This document shows positions 12,600-25,400 of a DNA stretch of 64,000 nucleotides, in pieces. Under the pieces are notes generated by a model, which saw nothing but the letters and a program-made list of their open reading frames with translations, searched no databases and was not told the origin of the DNA. Both the position numbers and the translations under genes were made by a program. Position 1 is the first letter of the stretch. Each line of letters begins with the position of its first letter. The stretch covers positions 78,189,133-78,253,132 of the forward strand of contig CM031858.1 of assembly GCA_018697195.1 (NCBI GenBank), in the 5' to 3' direction. Source of the DNA: Certhia americana. Its lineage: Eukaryota > Chordata > Aves > Passeriformes > Certhiidae.

Positions 12600-15500
12600 C
12601 CATTGAGTAGAGCAGAGTAGGGCACAGCAGCATGTCCGCAGAACTGTTCAGTGAGGGGCTGGGGGCCTGGGCTGAGCTGAAATCAGCCCTGAACTGTGGG
12701 TAGGGCTCAGAGGGAGCCCAAGGTTAGGCTGGGCTGGAACGATCAAGGCTAACAGTGCCCATGAGGCCACGACACTCAGACTGTCGAGATTGTCTTGTAA
12801 AATTGCCCAACCACCACACAATTAGTATGAAGCAATATTAGAGGGTCAGAAAGAGGCTGTTATTTAAGCTTGTGTTTAAATGTGGGCTTAGGCAATGAAT
12901 GCTCACCTGCATGAAAGTGAGCACTATCAGACTTTGTAGTTGAACTACAAGTTACACAGGGTACACAATCTATCTCAGAAATAAAAGTGTGTTCTGAGTC
13001 ATTTGCTTGGAAAAACTTGTACAACTAAAAATGGCACAGAAATAGTCATTGCTACTATGAGGCAAAAATGATCCTTTTGATCCTTTTACTGTTTTCAGCA
13101 GCTAGAGGGCTGAGATGGTAACCATAGTTTACCAGTTAGTATTCTTTTAAATACACATACATGCTAAATTATGTATCTCAGAACAGCCAAATTGAAAATT
13201 TGTCAAATGCTCATTTCAGTTAGTCAGCTGCATCAAGGTAAGATACAAATCTGAATGTGTTCTTTAATAAAAGTGGTACTTTTAGACAAATGGGTATTCT
13301 AAACAGCCTTTGAATATCTTTGTCTTAACTAAGGGTGTATAAGGTATCCTCTAGTTTTTCTTCTGAAATGAAAAAATGGTATCTGGAAGAAGAAAAAGTG
13401 CAGAACAGAGACACCTGCAAAAAAATGAATAACCAGGTCTTTTGTGGAAAAAGGCAAGTCTAGGCCCTTTTGTGTAATTAACAGCTGCTTTTCTGAAGTC
13501 CACACTGTTACTTTGCTTTGACAAATACCCCAGCTACCTCCATCTCCTTAGCCAGCTCTTCCTCTTGCCACTTACTGTACCTCAGTGTCCTTCCCTCCAG
13601 CTTCAAAATATCCAGTCCAGCCTTGTTCAGCCCTGCCTCTCTTACAAGTGTCACCTACTGTCATACTTCCATGTTTTCCAGAAGGAAACAAATCCTGTCC
13701 TAAATACTTTTTCTTCATCTTTAATTGTTATTGTTTGTTTTTTCATTAACAATCAAGTGTTTGTTCTGTGATTATATTAGGTCTGATAAGAGCCACAAGC
13801 CAGGTCTCTTAGTCCAGCACACTCACAAGCCCACCTCCCTTCTCCTTCCACCCCTCTGCCTCTATCCCTTCATTCACAATTCCATTTTTGTGTCTGATCA
13901 CTCTTAGGATCAGTAAGGAGTACCTGTGCTGGGGTAGTGGGGGAACTTTCCGTTTTACTCCATAGGAAGAAAGAGATGACCAGCAAACAAGGAAAAAAAC
14001 AAAAAAAAACCAAACCAAACAAAAACAAGGTAAAACCCTCACCTGTGTCCCTCTTTCAGCCTTGCAAATGAAATGCCGCCTTCCTCGCACTTACAATCAC
14101 AACAAAACCGAAGCAAATCCAGGCTTCTCGCAGCTCAGAGGGCTTCCCAAACCTGCCAGCAGCTGCAGGAGCAGCCCTCCCCCCGGCCTCCAGCTGCTAC
14201 CCTGTGCTCTCCTATTCCCGAGTTTACACCACAAGAGGGAGCATTTTGTTCATTTTATTGGCAGAACCTGGTTTTCGCGGTATCCAGACGAAGTGAACAA
14301 CAGCAGTTTCCCGTATGTAGCGAATTTTCCCAAGCCCGTTTACCCCATAAGCATTTTCGTAATAATCGTGTTTTTTTCTTTCACCATGCTATGCAAATTT
14401 TAAGTATTTCTTAAGATTATTATTCATGAAAGTAAATTTTATGATAAATATCTAAACTGTAGTTACAGTTTAATTCCCTGTTGATTATCTTGGTTATAGA
14501 GTCATTTATTCTGGGGCAAATGCATGTTGCTGGTATCTAAAATTTTCTGTTTGCAGGGGATATCATCTTCTCTCCTATATAACTACTAGCTACATAAATT
14601 CCAAAAATTGACTGCAGTGGCATAGGCAGACACAAGGTATTATTTCATAAATTTGCAGGCAATGCACATAAAATAAAGAACTTTGAACAAAACCGAAAAT
14701 AACAACTTTGATAAGTCACTACTGGAACACCTCTATCCAAATTTAAATCCTGACATAAAGACAGATGCAAGCCTCTGGTAACAATTTTAATCTGGACAAC
14801 CCAAAGTCCTATGGTAGTAGGTGTATCTGAGTCTAGTTTTACTAGACTGGCTCTGTTTATAGCATAAGAAGTGGTGTTTCATGCCTATAGCCAGGTAGGG
14901 ATATGTGGGTTGCGAACCCTGCTTTACCCCAACGTTTCTGGCTTCAGCTCAATCTATAACACAAAGCATATGTGCCTCCCAGGAGGTCCTGCACTAGCCA
15001 TCGATTTTAAAAGGCTTCTCTGCTGCACTGAAGTCTGCATGCAAGTTTTTCCAAAGATGGATATATTTGCTGTTCTGACAGTACAATTATCTGGGTTATT
15101 TCTGTCTCTTACCCCAGTTACCCAAAAGAGTTGGAGTTGTTTATGTGCAAAAGAAGCAAATGTGTTGAAGTTTCCCTTGTGATTTATTCATGCCAGACTT
15201 CTCCATGACCATCTGTAGGTTATATCTTGGAGTCTTTGCTTCATTTTCACTTCAAAGTTTCACAAAGAAATAGCTGAATAAGGTATTAACTCTTTGGCTT
15301 CTTATGGCCACAAAAATGTCCGTCAGTTAACACTTGTAGTGACCATGTCAATATCTTGATAGTGACCAGAATTGGCTTCTCTTGTAGTATTTTATTCTGT
15401 TCTCATTCAGCTACAAGAATGTCAGTAATGCGGGAGCAAATGCGCACCTGACTGGATGATCAAACTGATGTGACATCTACCTATGATGTGCCTCCTAAAA

Positions 15501-18500
15501 GGCAGGAGAACTGAGTGCACAGAAAAGAGTGTCAAATACCCTCAGAGAAGAAAACATAATTCATTGCTCCAGTACTTGGTGTTCTGATCTCTGCAATGAA
15601 GGATGCTTATATACTTTACTTATTGAACTAAAATTATTATTCTGTCTGGAACACAAGTTTTTTGATTCCTACCTTAAGAGACAACTTCTGGTCATGAACC
15701 CCAGCACCATGTCCCCATAGACACTGTTAGCCCTGACTGCCCCTGTCAAGCCTCCCCCTGGACTTTCACACCACTGCCCATGACCCAGTACCCTATTCCA
15801 GCTCAGCCCAAGCCATCAGTCCCTGTCCCAGCTATACCACTCTTGTCCTTGATTCCATCCCTGTCTCAAGCAGACCCAATCTTCTACTTCTTCCAACTGA
15901 AACTTCTGGATGGGCCCTTGGTCTGGTTTATCTCCTATCGTGCCCCACTCTCAGCTTCTGGCTCCTCCTCCCTTGTGGATTAGCACTGTGCTTGCTGCTT
16001 TGCAATATCCAGTTTGTCACAGGAACCTGCTGGCAGCTCAATTAGCTGTGTAAGGACAGCACAACATGCAGCTCCTTAAGGTAATTTCAGCTTAAGTCAT
16101 TTGGCTTACCTGGCATACTTCATGGTGAAAGCACTTGTGACATTGGTACCACAGCTCAGCTTTTGGATTCAAGCTGGGTCACACAGGGCCACTTGAGGAT
16201 CACCTACATCTGTACTTTTGTAAACACAGTCTTATAATTAAAACTCTCCTAACAGTGCCAGTATACCCCAAAGTCAAAGCAGAGAAAGGAAAATGTGGAC
16301 AATTTTTTTCTGACAGGGGCAAATATTCCTGAGAGCCTGCTGTTGTTGCCACAGTTGAAATCTGTTGACACCACTCCCATCCTGGAAGCTGACTGTGGGA
16401 AACCCAGGGGACTCATTGTAGGAGATAAATGTATAGGATCATTTGGGTTTTTTTCTACTGTCTTCCTACTGCTTATAAACTCATTTTGTGTACCTTGCAT
16501 GTCCTTTCCCACCCTCTCACAATGAAGGGTATCTCTAGATCAGGAACTGACTGAAATGAGGTGTTCTGGGAATCTATGGTGACTGAAGTGGGCATGGAAA
16601 AGAGTTTAAACCTTCATAAATGACAGCAGCTTTAGTCCTATACCTATACAGCTACCTTTCTCAGTCCCCTTTATTCCTTCAACTTGGAGGCACTAGATTT
16701 AAAGCTGTTTCTTTATTGTACTATTTGTGCCAAGATCAAGCTGCAAATGGCTTGTGAAGAGTCAAACTACAGCTGAGGAGGCTAAAGCTAAAAGTATTTG
16801 TAAATTCTGAGACTGAAGTGGCTCCCCCAGAAAAGGGTCAGATTGTGCTTATGGCTCTAAGCCATTATTCCTCGACTAACAGCATGTCCATAGAGTTGAG
16901 AACACTTCTGAGTGCAAAAACATTCCTCTGCTTCCAATCAAGAGCCAGTTGTGGAGATTTGTCTGAAATCAAAATGTTAGCAGTAGATGGTCACACAAAG
17001 GACCAAGTGCTTCAGACTACCAAAAGCAAGTGTAAGCAGCTACGTGGTAAGTTTTGCACCTCACACATAGAGGACCTGTCTTTTCATACCAGAGTTGGGT
17101 ACATTCTCAGAGCATGGGCCTTACATTCAGCCACAGGATTCCCCATGTTGGAGCAAGACAGGCTGTCTGCTTCCTGAATGCTTCTTTGAAATGCTACACT
17201 ACACTGATATTTTTATTTTCACATTTTTATGTGCCAAGTTTAGTTATAAGAGAGGATGGGTGAAAGTACTTGAGCTTTAAATAAGCCTTGTAATGTACAC
17301 TACCAGCTGTTTGTAGCTGAATGACAGAGGGTCTGTAGCCAGGCTGTACCTTTAGCCTTTATTGGGTGAATCTTGTGGATGCTACAAATGAAAGAACATA
17401 TGGGGATTCCTGACATATGGTAGGATCAAGGTTGTCATAGTACATAAATCTAACACTTACACACACAAAATGGTTCAAGCTTTACTGAAAAACTTCTGAA
17501 GGAAAAAGATGAAGGCCAGTGGGATCTGTGGAGATGCAGAAGCTGATAACTAACTGAAGTCAGATAACTGACTGTACTCCCGTATCCTTCCCTGATAGCA
17601 CAGAAGTATCAGACATTGCCTACATTATCAGCCACAGTTCATTGACCAGTGTAAGTGGACAACTTCATGTAGTAAAAGCAGATGCTGCTTTTGCTTGCCC
17701 AGCAACTCCTATTTGTTTAGGGATTGGTAGCAGCCTTGGTGACGCACGGCTGCTGTTGCCACCACTCTGCCATTCTGTCCTTCAGTAAAGATCAGTTAAT
17801 TTCAGTAACAACCACACAGACCATGCAAACAGCACCTCCAGCTTCTGTTTAGTGAGTTAAAAAGCTGATAGTTTTCCAATGGGACAAGGAGGGCATCATC
17901 TTTTCTCATCAAAATCACTAGAAGAGGCCTCACTGTTGGTAGTCTGACACAAAACTCAGAGGACAAGCCACCTATTGGAATGGAAAGTTTTAACTTTCTG
18001 CAAGTATTTTCCAAGTGTTCTTCCTGGAACACCATAATTTCCAAGATGGTAAAAGTCCCAAGTGCCTTCCAGAAGAGCTGTGACCAGCAGTCCCTGGTGT
18101 TATCTTCCTCAATATGGGATTTTTGTGAAGAGGAATAGGGCTTTACTTCTAGTCAGTCAAGTCCACAGACTCAAGCTTCTATTGACCCCCATCTGCTCTT
18201 TGGTCTTAAAACTTGTGTGCTTTAATTCTTCAGTCAGGATAACAAGGCTAATACCACACCTGGAGGTAAGCACCGGTAAATGTCTCTTGGGTTCCATGAG
18301 CTCCATAATCTTGAGGCTGAGCTGTTAACAAGCAAAGGTTATTACTCAAATCATTAAAGGGTTTTTGCTCCAAATATGCTAGCCACTGCATTAGCAGGAG
18401 GGCTTTCAGGCAGCTATTTTTATCAACTGAGAAAGTGGACTGGGAAATGAGAGCATGAAACAGTGGCCAGTGAACAATGAATTATTAGAGTTTAAGAGAT

Positions 18501-20000
18501 GTTTTAGCTCTTCTTTGTACTCTCCCTCTCCACTCTCTCCCCTTTTTACCCTTACAAACCTTACATAGAAAGAAAAGCTGACCACAGCACTTTGGGCCAG
18601 TCATATTCTGAGAGAATATTGGTTTTTCAGAGCAGATGTAACAGGCTTACTTTTGAGGATTTCATGGTGAATTTGCAGTGATTTGTAATGAATGCATAGG
18701 CATGTGCATATTCTGAAGCTCCAATCTTGTTCAGTCTACAATCTACATCTGGTTTTCTTGTTCTGCCACTTCTACTCAATGTCTGCTTATTTTGTGTGCT
18801 GAAATGGGTCACATAACAAAGCAAATCCTCTTGCCTTCTGTTTTTGAATATTATTTTTTAAAAGCCTGGTTTTAAGAAAAAAATATATCCTGGCCTAACT
18901 AATTAGGCCTCTGAGCACAGATGAAATTCAACAGTAGAGGACAAAATATAAGCTTTCCCATGTTGCTGTCTCAACTGCTTTCTTCTGTCTATAGAAGCAA
19001 ATACTTGCTAGCCTTTTCTATAGCCTTTGCTATGAAATTTTGAAATTATTTGCAAAAATTACCAGTTACAGAGGAAGCCTTTCTCATGGGGGGACAAGCC
19101 TGTAGCCAGCAATTTATTTTACAACCATGAAGCAATTTAGTCACAAAAGCCACAAGATGTCCCAACCAGACAAAGTAAGAAGCTTGAAGGAAGGCTGATT
19201 TCTCCTGTTCCCTGTAACCATTGACATTTGTTAAGCTGCTTTCAGCACAAAATGCAAAGGCACTTGAAGCTGGTACAGCTCATCCCCAATACCATGTGGT
19301 GAATGACAGATGCTGAAGGTTTGCCTCCAATTCCAGCCTTTTGCTGAAGACAGAACAAGATTTACCTCAGTAAACAGCAGGAATGTTGAGTTCAATATAA
19401 GGTCATTGCCCTATAAGGAATCATGGGGAAAATACACTGCAAGCTTCTGCACTGTTATGGTACAAAGGCTGAACCAGGCCATTTTACCATGGTATATTAA
19501 AGTTGATATTGTAAACAAAAATTACATGTTAGCAGTTTGACTACAGATTGCTTTTCATTTGATTGCTTAATTATCAGTTTCTGGATTTACATGCAATCCA
19601 ATTTGATTGATTACTGAGACTTTTCAAAATAAAGTGCTTGAATGTAATATTTCCTCTACTCTCTCCAAACAAACAACTCTTCAAAAAATATCTGCTTTGA
19701 GGTAAAGGGGAGAAAAAAGGCCATAAGCTGAAAGGACTTCCTTATCAGGAAATTTTCCCTGACAATCTGAATTGTATATCCTTCCCTGATACACAGCCCA
19801 ATAGCAAAATAAACTTGTAATGCCAGATTATAAAACTAGAGACACATCACAGCATATTATAATAGCTGTTTTGAGAAATTATATAGTCCTGTTTTCTGCT
19901 CAAATCAGGGCTATCATTAATGCTATATTAGGCCTGTCATGGGTTTGTCCAGAGAAGTCTTGGAAATCTCTGAAGTTCAAGACTCTACAGCGTCTTTCAT
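12600..20000. other. AT-rich non-coding stretch
   Basis: I could identify no gene here. The block from 15,670 to 15,990 is C- and T-rich with many CCC and CAG words, and may be a decayed repeat, but I cannot name a family. Short A-rich and (AAAAC)-like tracts occur near 13,990-14,030. The rest looks like ordinary single-copy bird DNA. Confidence 0.5.
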
Positions 20001-22420
20001 AGCTTCTTCCAGTGCTGCATTACTTTCTTGGTGAATAATGCTTCCCTAATTTTTGAACCTTCCAAGTCACAAAATGTGTCCCTTACTCTTGTCTGCTTTG
20101 TGCTCACTACTGCAAAAAGAAATCTGACTTTGTCATCTTCATGACTTCACTCTGTGTACTTGTAGGCTATTCAATCTCCCTGTTGTCTCTTTCCTACAAA
20201 CTAAACAAGCCCAGCTCCCTAAATTTTACTTCACAGCTTATGTGCTCTCTGTCCCTTGCCACCTTGGTAACCTCCTGCAACTCCCTTGTGAAGTGTGTCC
20301 CAGAGCCCGACATGTTAGTCTAACTGTGGTCTCCCGAGCAGCAGATTAAAGCAAGGAGTAACCTCCTTTGATCTGCTAGCCATGCACCCCTAAGAAAATT
20401 CTAAAACTTTTGCTTTATTCATGATGGGAGCACACAGTTGTCACATCTTCAGCCTGGCATCCACTGTCACACAAATAATGCCTGTAATTCCAGATCTTTA
20501 TCAGGAAGGGTACTGTTCTTCCAGGCGTTCCCTGCTAGTACTGATGCATGGGGTTATTCTGCCCCAGGTGTACTTGTGCTTACTAAGTCTCATTTTCTCA
20601 GGTCATTGTGAACCTGTGAAGTACTATGAAGTCTTGCCATTTGAGGTGTTAGTAGCTGCCCCCTAATTTAACATCATCCACAAATTTGTGGAGGATGTGT
20701 GCATCATCAAGACTTTGGATGAAACACTGGATAACATGGATTGTAGTGTTACCCTCTGAAGAACTGCACTAATTAGCAGTCAGACCTCAAGCCGTTGAAT
20801 TCTATCCTTTGAGCCCGAACTTATACTCTAGTCAAGTCCAAAAACTTTCTGAGATGCTAGGCAAGATTTGGGTTACAGTAGGAGCTGATGTCAAATTCTT
20901 TACTAATGTCAGATATATTATACCCATAAATCTCCCCTTGTCTTCATAGTCAGTAATTTTGTCAGACAACATAATTGGCCAGCACAGGAGAATTAGCCCT
21001 TTTGAACTGTTGACTAGCCCTCATTGCCTTCTTGTCCTTGGCTTTGGAAATGTCCAGAGGACACAGTCCTCAGCCAGCTCTCCTGATTTTTACTATTTTC
21101 TATGGACAGTGGCACCACGATCACATCAGCCATCTCTGTCACCATCCTCCTCTTCCCACAAACTGGATATTTCCTTTAATGTACTGTGTCCCCCCTACTC
21201 ACCACCTCTTTCCAAATATATGCTAGTACACAAAGGGCTCTGGAAACAGGTTCTGTCTGTGAAGCAAAAAGGATTTATTACTTCAGTACTTCAGTCAACT
21301 CCATGTTTGTTGCTAGGCCCTCTCCTCATTCATCTACTGACCTACCTTTTCTCTAAGCTTCCTTTTCCAGCTAACGTTCCTGCAACATCTCATATTGCCC
21401 TTTCTGACGGTGGCCAGTTTTATCTCCAGACCCACTTTCTGTTTTGACCATCCTGATTTTGTCTCTGTAGCACTTTTCTTAATGAATTTCTCAACAATAT
21501 TGTTACACACATATTTCATTGTCTTTCTTTGTTCCCACTTCTTGTGCATTCCTTTTTTTGTGTGTGTGTGTTTTAGTTCATTGAGAAACTCCTGACTTAG
21601 CTAAACAGGCCTTCTGCCAGAATTCCCAGTCTTCCTGTCCAACAGGATGGCTTGTTCCTGAGCTCTCAAGAAGTTTTCTTTAAAAATTAGCCAGCTTTCC
21701 TGGGCATTTTTCCCCTTCATGGCTGCTTCCCAGGGCACTCTGCCTAGCAACTCCCTAAAAATAAGCTGAAGTCTGTTCTCCTGAAATACAAAATCCTAAC
21801 CCTGCTGCTTTCCTTCAGATCCTGAGCTCAATCATCCTATGGCCACAGCAGCCCAAACTGCCAACCATGACTGCATTTTCCACTAGCTCTTCACAGGTTG
21901 TGAGCAATAGATCTGGTAGAACTCAACCTGTGGCTGAGCGTCTAATGTTTGTATTGTGAACATATCGCAAACACAATTTAGGGGTTTCCTGGAATGTTGC
22001 CATATTGTTGATGTCTGGAGGGTTGAAAAGCACAAGGATGAGAGCTTATAACCAAGAAAACTTTACTAGCAATTTTAGAAAGCCTCATTTTCTATGACTT
22101 CTTGGCCAGGTAGTTCTTACAGATTCAGTGTACCCTCCTCCTAGGCTCTTGACATAAGGACATGCTCAGTGAGCATGTCTTCCAGCTTTATGCTGAAACA
22201 CTGGGCAGCATGGCTCTTAATAACCCTTTTCTTCCTTGCTTGTCCCCTCTTTTCACCTGCTTATCCTTCCTACAAGGCATGCCTTTACTGCTGTCTGATC
22301 ATGGCCTTCCTGTTACTGTTCAGCAGGGATTTATGCTGTGCAAGGAGGGAATACAGTATCTGCATTCAAGCTGTCCAACCTTCAAGCTGGTTTCTGGCTA
22401 GCTACCTGTTCATTTTTACA
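20000..22420 (-). mobile_element. old CR1 LINE, antisense, heavily decayed
   Basis: Several landmarks of CR1 appear in reverse orientation. AACATCATCCACAAATTTGTG corresponds to the reverse complement of the CR1 reverse-transcriptase region around the conserved 'FADDTKL' segment. Patterns near 21,950-22,020 (GTTTCCTGGAATGTTGCC, then ATGTCTGGAGGGTTGAAAAG) match the reverse complement of the endonuclease segment around 'GDFNHPDI'. The element thus runs endonuclease (right) to 3' region (left). It is too short for an intact copy, so internal deletion is likely. Every frame is interrupted. Divergence is high and boundaries are approximate. The family assignment rests on known CR1 organisation, not on an alignment. 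Confidence 0.65.
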
Positions 22421-22429
22421 AGTTATGCA

Positions 22430-25400
22430 AAACCTGTGTTAAATGCTTCATATTTTGGAGTGAATGGGATTCTGGGACCTGTCTCTCTTACTCTTCAGCA
22501 GTCAGGGGTAGATGTAGATGTGATCTGAAAGGGAGCAACAAAATTCTTCCCTGTGACATGTCTCACAAGCACAGAAAAGGTATAAAATTAGTGACCAGAC
22601 AAGCCCCAGGACTCAGATTCAGTTTTCTACCCACACCTGCATTTGCACCCTTGCAAATGCAAGAATGGTTAAAATAACAATGACTTTGTCTGCGCCGTGA
22701 TACTACAGTTATGCTGCACATAAGATCATTCAGGCTGAGGAAGAGAAGAAAGAGAACTTGCTCTCAACTTCAAAGTAGTCAGCACATTCCTTTAACTCAG
22801 GAAATTCTTATAAAAATGTAAATATATCCTATTTCCTATTGTATTCAGTAGTGCCTATATACATACAGCAATTCAGTTCACAGCAATCTTTTATAGAGCT
22901 CCAGCCAAGCTAAATGCTTTTGAAATGCTAATGAATGCAATGAAGCAATTCTTCATAACCCAAAACACTGCAATGCACTCAATAAAAGGAAAGCATCCTT
23001 AGGAAAGGCTGTCTGTTCCTCTTCACATGGGAAACACTGTACAGTTTTGGTCTGTAGGACTTTTGAGTGAGAATCCAGAGCCACCTTCAGGTACTCACGT
23101 GGATTTCATAGTATGCCTGATTATTTATAAAGCAGCTATTTTAAAATGTGTTTCAGGTAAGAATAAGGAAAATTATATTTGAAGTACATATAGGAAGCTG
23201 TAACTAAGACTATATGTGGCTTGTGTATGCCTCTTGAATTTCTGATTCCAAACAAATTTCCTTACCAATGGACTTGGGCATGCAGCATCCTGACTGAAAA
23301 GGTACAAATATATGTGTGAATAAGCAGACACACGCTGAAATATTAAGAAACACTAATGTTAATGAAAAGGCATTTTAGATTACTTTGGATTTGTTGTCTC
23401 AATCTTAGGATAACTGCCAGTTGTGAAGAATTCATGTTTTCTGCATTTGCTATTTGCTGACAAGACAAAGAGCCTTCTGGACTCCAGGTTACAGGACAGT
23501 GTTGACAGTGCCACTGTTGATGTTCTATATGAAGGAAGATATGGAAAATAAAATGTTTACAAACAGAAATGCAAAATCCAAACTTCTTTCCCCCAATCCT
23601 TTCACAGCTTTGCAGTTTTATCCAACAGAGACAACAGAAATCTCACATTGAAAGCTAGCATGTGTTCATTTCTGGAGGAACTCCAGTTTTGCTCCACTTT
23701 AGGGAAAGGTTTTAATGTCAACTTGCACCTCAAGAACATCAGAAAGTGTTGATATGAACATCCTGAATGCCTTGGGTTTAGGAAAATGTTTGGACACATC
23801 TTTAGACAGGCAATTGAGTCAGGAGGCAAAAAGTTATTAAAGGCACATTAAGAACGTTTCTCTTAAGGCACATGTACGTAGCAAGTCAGTATCTCACATA
23901 AATGAGACCAGATGTGCTGCACAGATGTTGGATGGCCTGATTTTAGTGCACATGTGCTTTGCAGTTGCTGTGTGCACATGCAGCATAACATGTGTGTGTG
24001 TGGTAGACACTGGACACCAGCCGCAGGGATCTGGAAAACAAACTTCCACTTGTTACAGTAACTTCAATTGCTCATAGGGTTCCTTGTTTCCTTGCACAAA
24101 GCTGTTTCTCTTGATACTTTGAATCTAGCAAGGCCAGCAGGAGGATCACTTCCTTCAAATGCTGTGAAGCTCTGTAGTGCAGAATTCTCATAGCCTCTCA
24201 ATTGGCTCCTGCTTTTTAGATGGGATCACAGAGCACCACAAACTTGTGTGCTACAAATATCACCCACTGCTGTCAAAGGAGTTCAAGGCAATGTAGTTTT
24301 AAGTCCAGGATGGTGGGTGGTCCTCATAGACTCAGCTTTCTGCAGTGTGTGAACCCTCTCCAGTAGTGTCTTAAGTAAAATAAATGATTTGTCTTGTGTC
24401 TGGTTCCTGCTTTGAAAAATCAGGCATAGCGTTCAGATTGCCTCCCTGGGAATAAGCCAAGCAGCACTGTTTGCTGCACTAGTGTGTCCTCTTCCATTAG
24501 AAACTGGGGATCTACCCAGCGGATTTAATGGTGACAAATACCCTTGGAGACAGTAGATCAGCACCATTTTATGCTGCAGGCATTGCTAGAAATGGCATTA
24601 TCAGAAAACTTCATGTTTCTGCCCATTTACCAATCCAAAAATCAAGCAGGGTCCCCTTAGGCTGGTTCTGATCAGAGGGGAAAGACTCATTTCAACTATT
24701 TACAATTGAATGAACTTCTGAAAGAGTAGAATGTTTAATTTATCCTTCAGTTTTACAGAAATAGCAGATTTAATACAAATCAGATTCTCAGAGCATGAAA
24801 AGGGACATTTTTTAACAATTAAAATTATTTAGTCTTTCCTAAAATGATTGCTGGCACTGCTATTGGAAGTGCATTTTATGCTACAGGAACATGTTGTTTA
24901 TAGTCAGTCCTTCAACATCTTTATAATTTCAACTCAGCTAACAAACACCAGAACTAAACATGAGCTGAACAAGGTCATAATAGTACTTTTATTAATTAAG
25001 TACATGGGCCTATTTGAGAAGCGTATAATATCTGAGATTTCTCAATTGTACTTAAAAATTGGAACATAGAGTGGTTTTTTGTTGACATTTGTTGGGCTTC
25101 TAGTGAACAAATAGGCTAGAAGGACACTAACAGGAAATTCTGTTCACAAGATAAGCAGCTGCTAGCCCCCAAAGCTTCAAAAGTTCATAGGGGCCAAAAA
25201 ATTTTCTTTCTGTGCCTGATTTAATGAATAGTCAGCATTCCACACCAGCCAAAGGAAATGCTTTGGGGATGGATTTTACAGAGGCAATCAAATCTTGTGT
25301 TTGTGTGAAGAAGGACAGAGCTTGCCATTTGTTTGTGAAATAACAGTTTCAAAGGTTATGCTTTCACCACAAAAATCTTGAACTGTTGTCATTTCAAAAT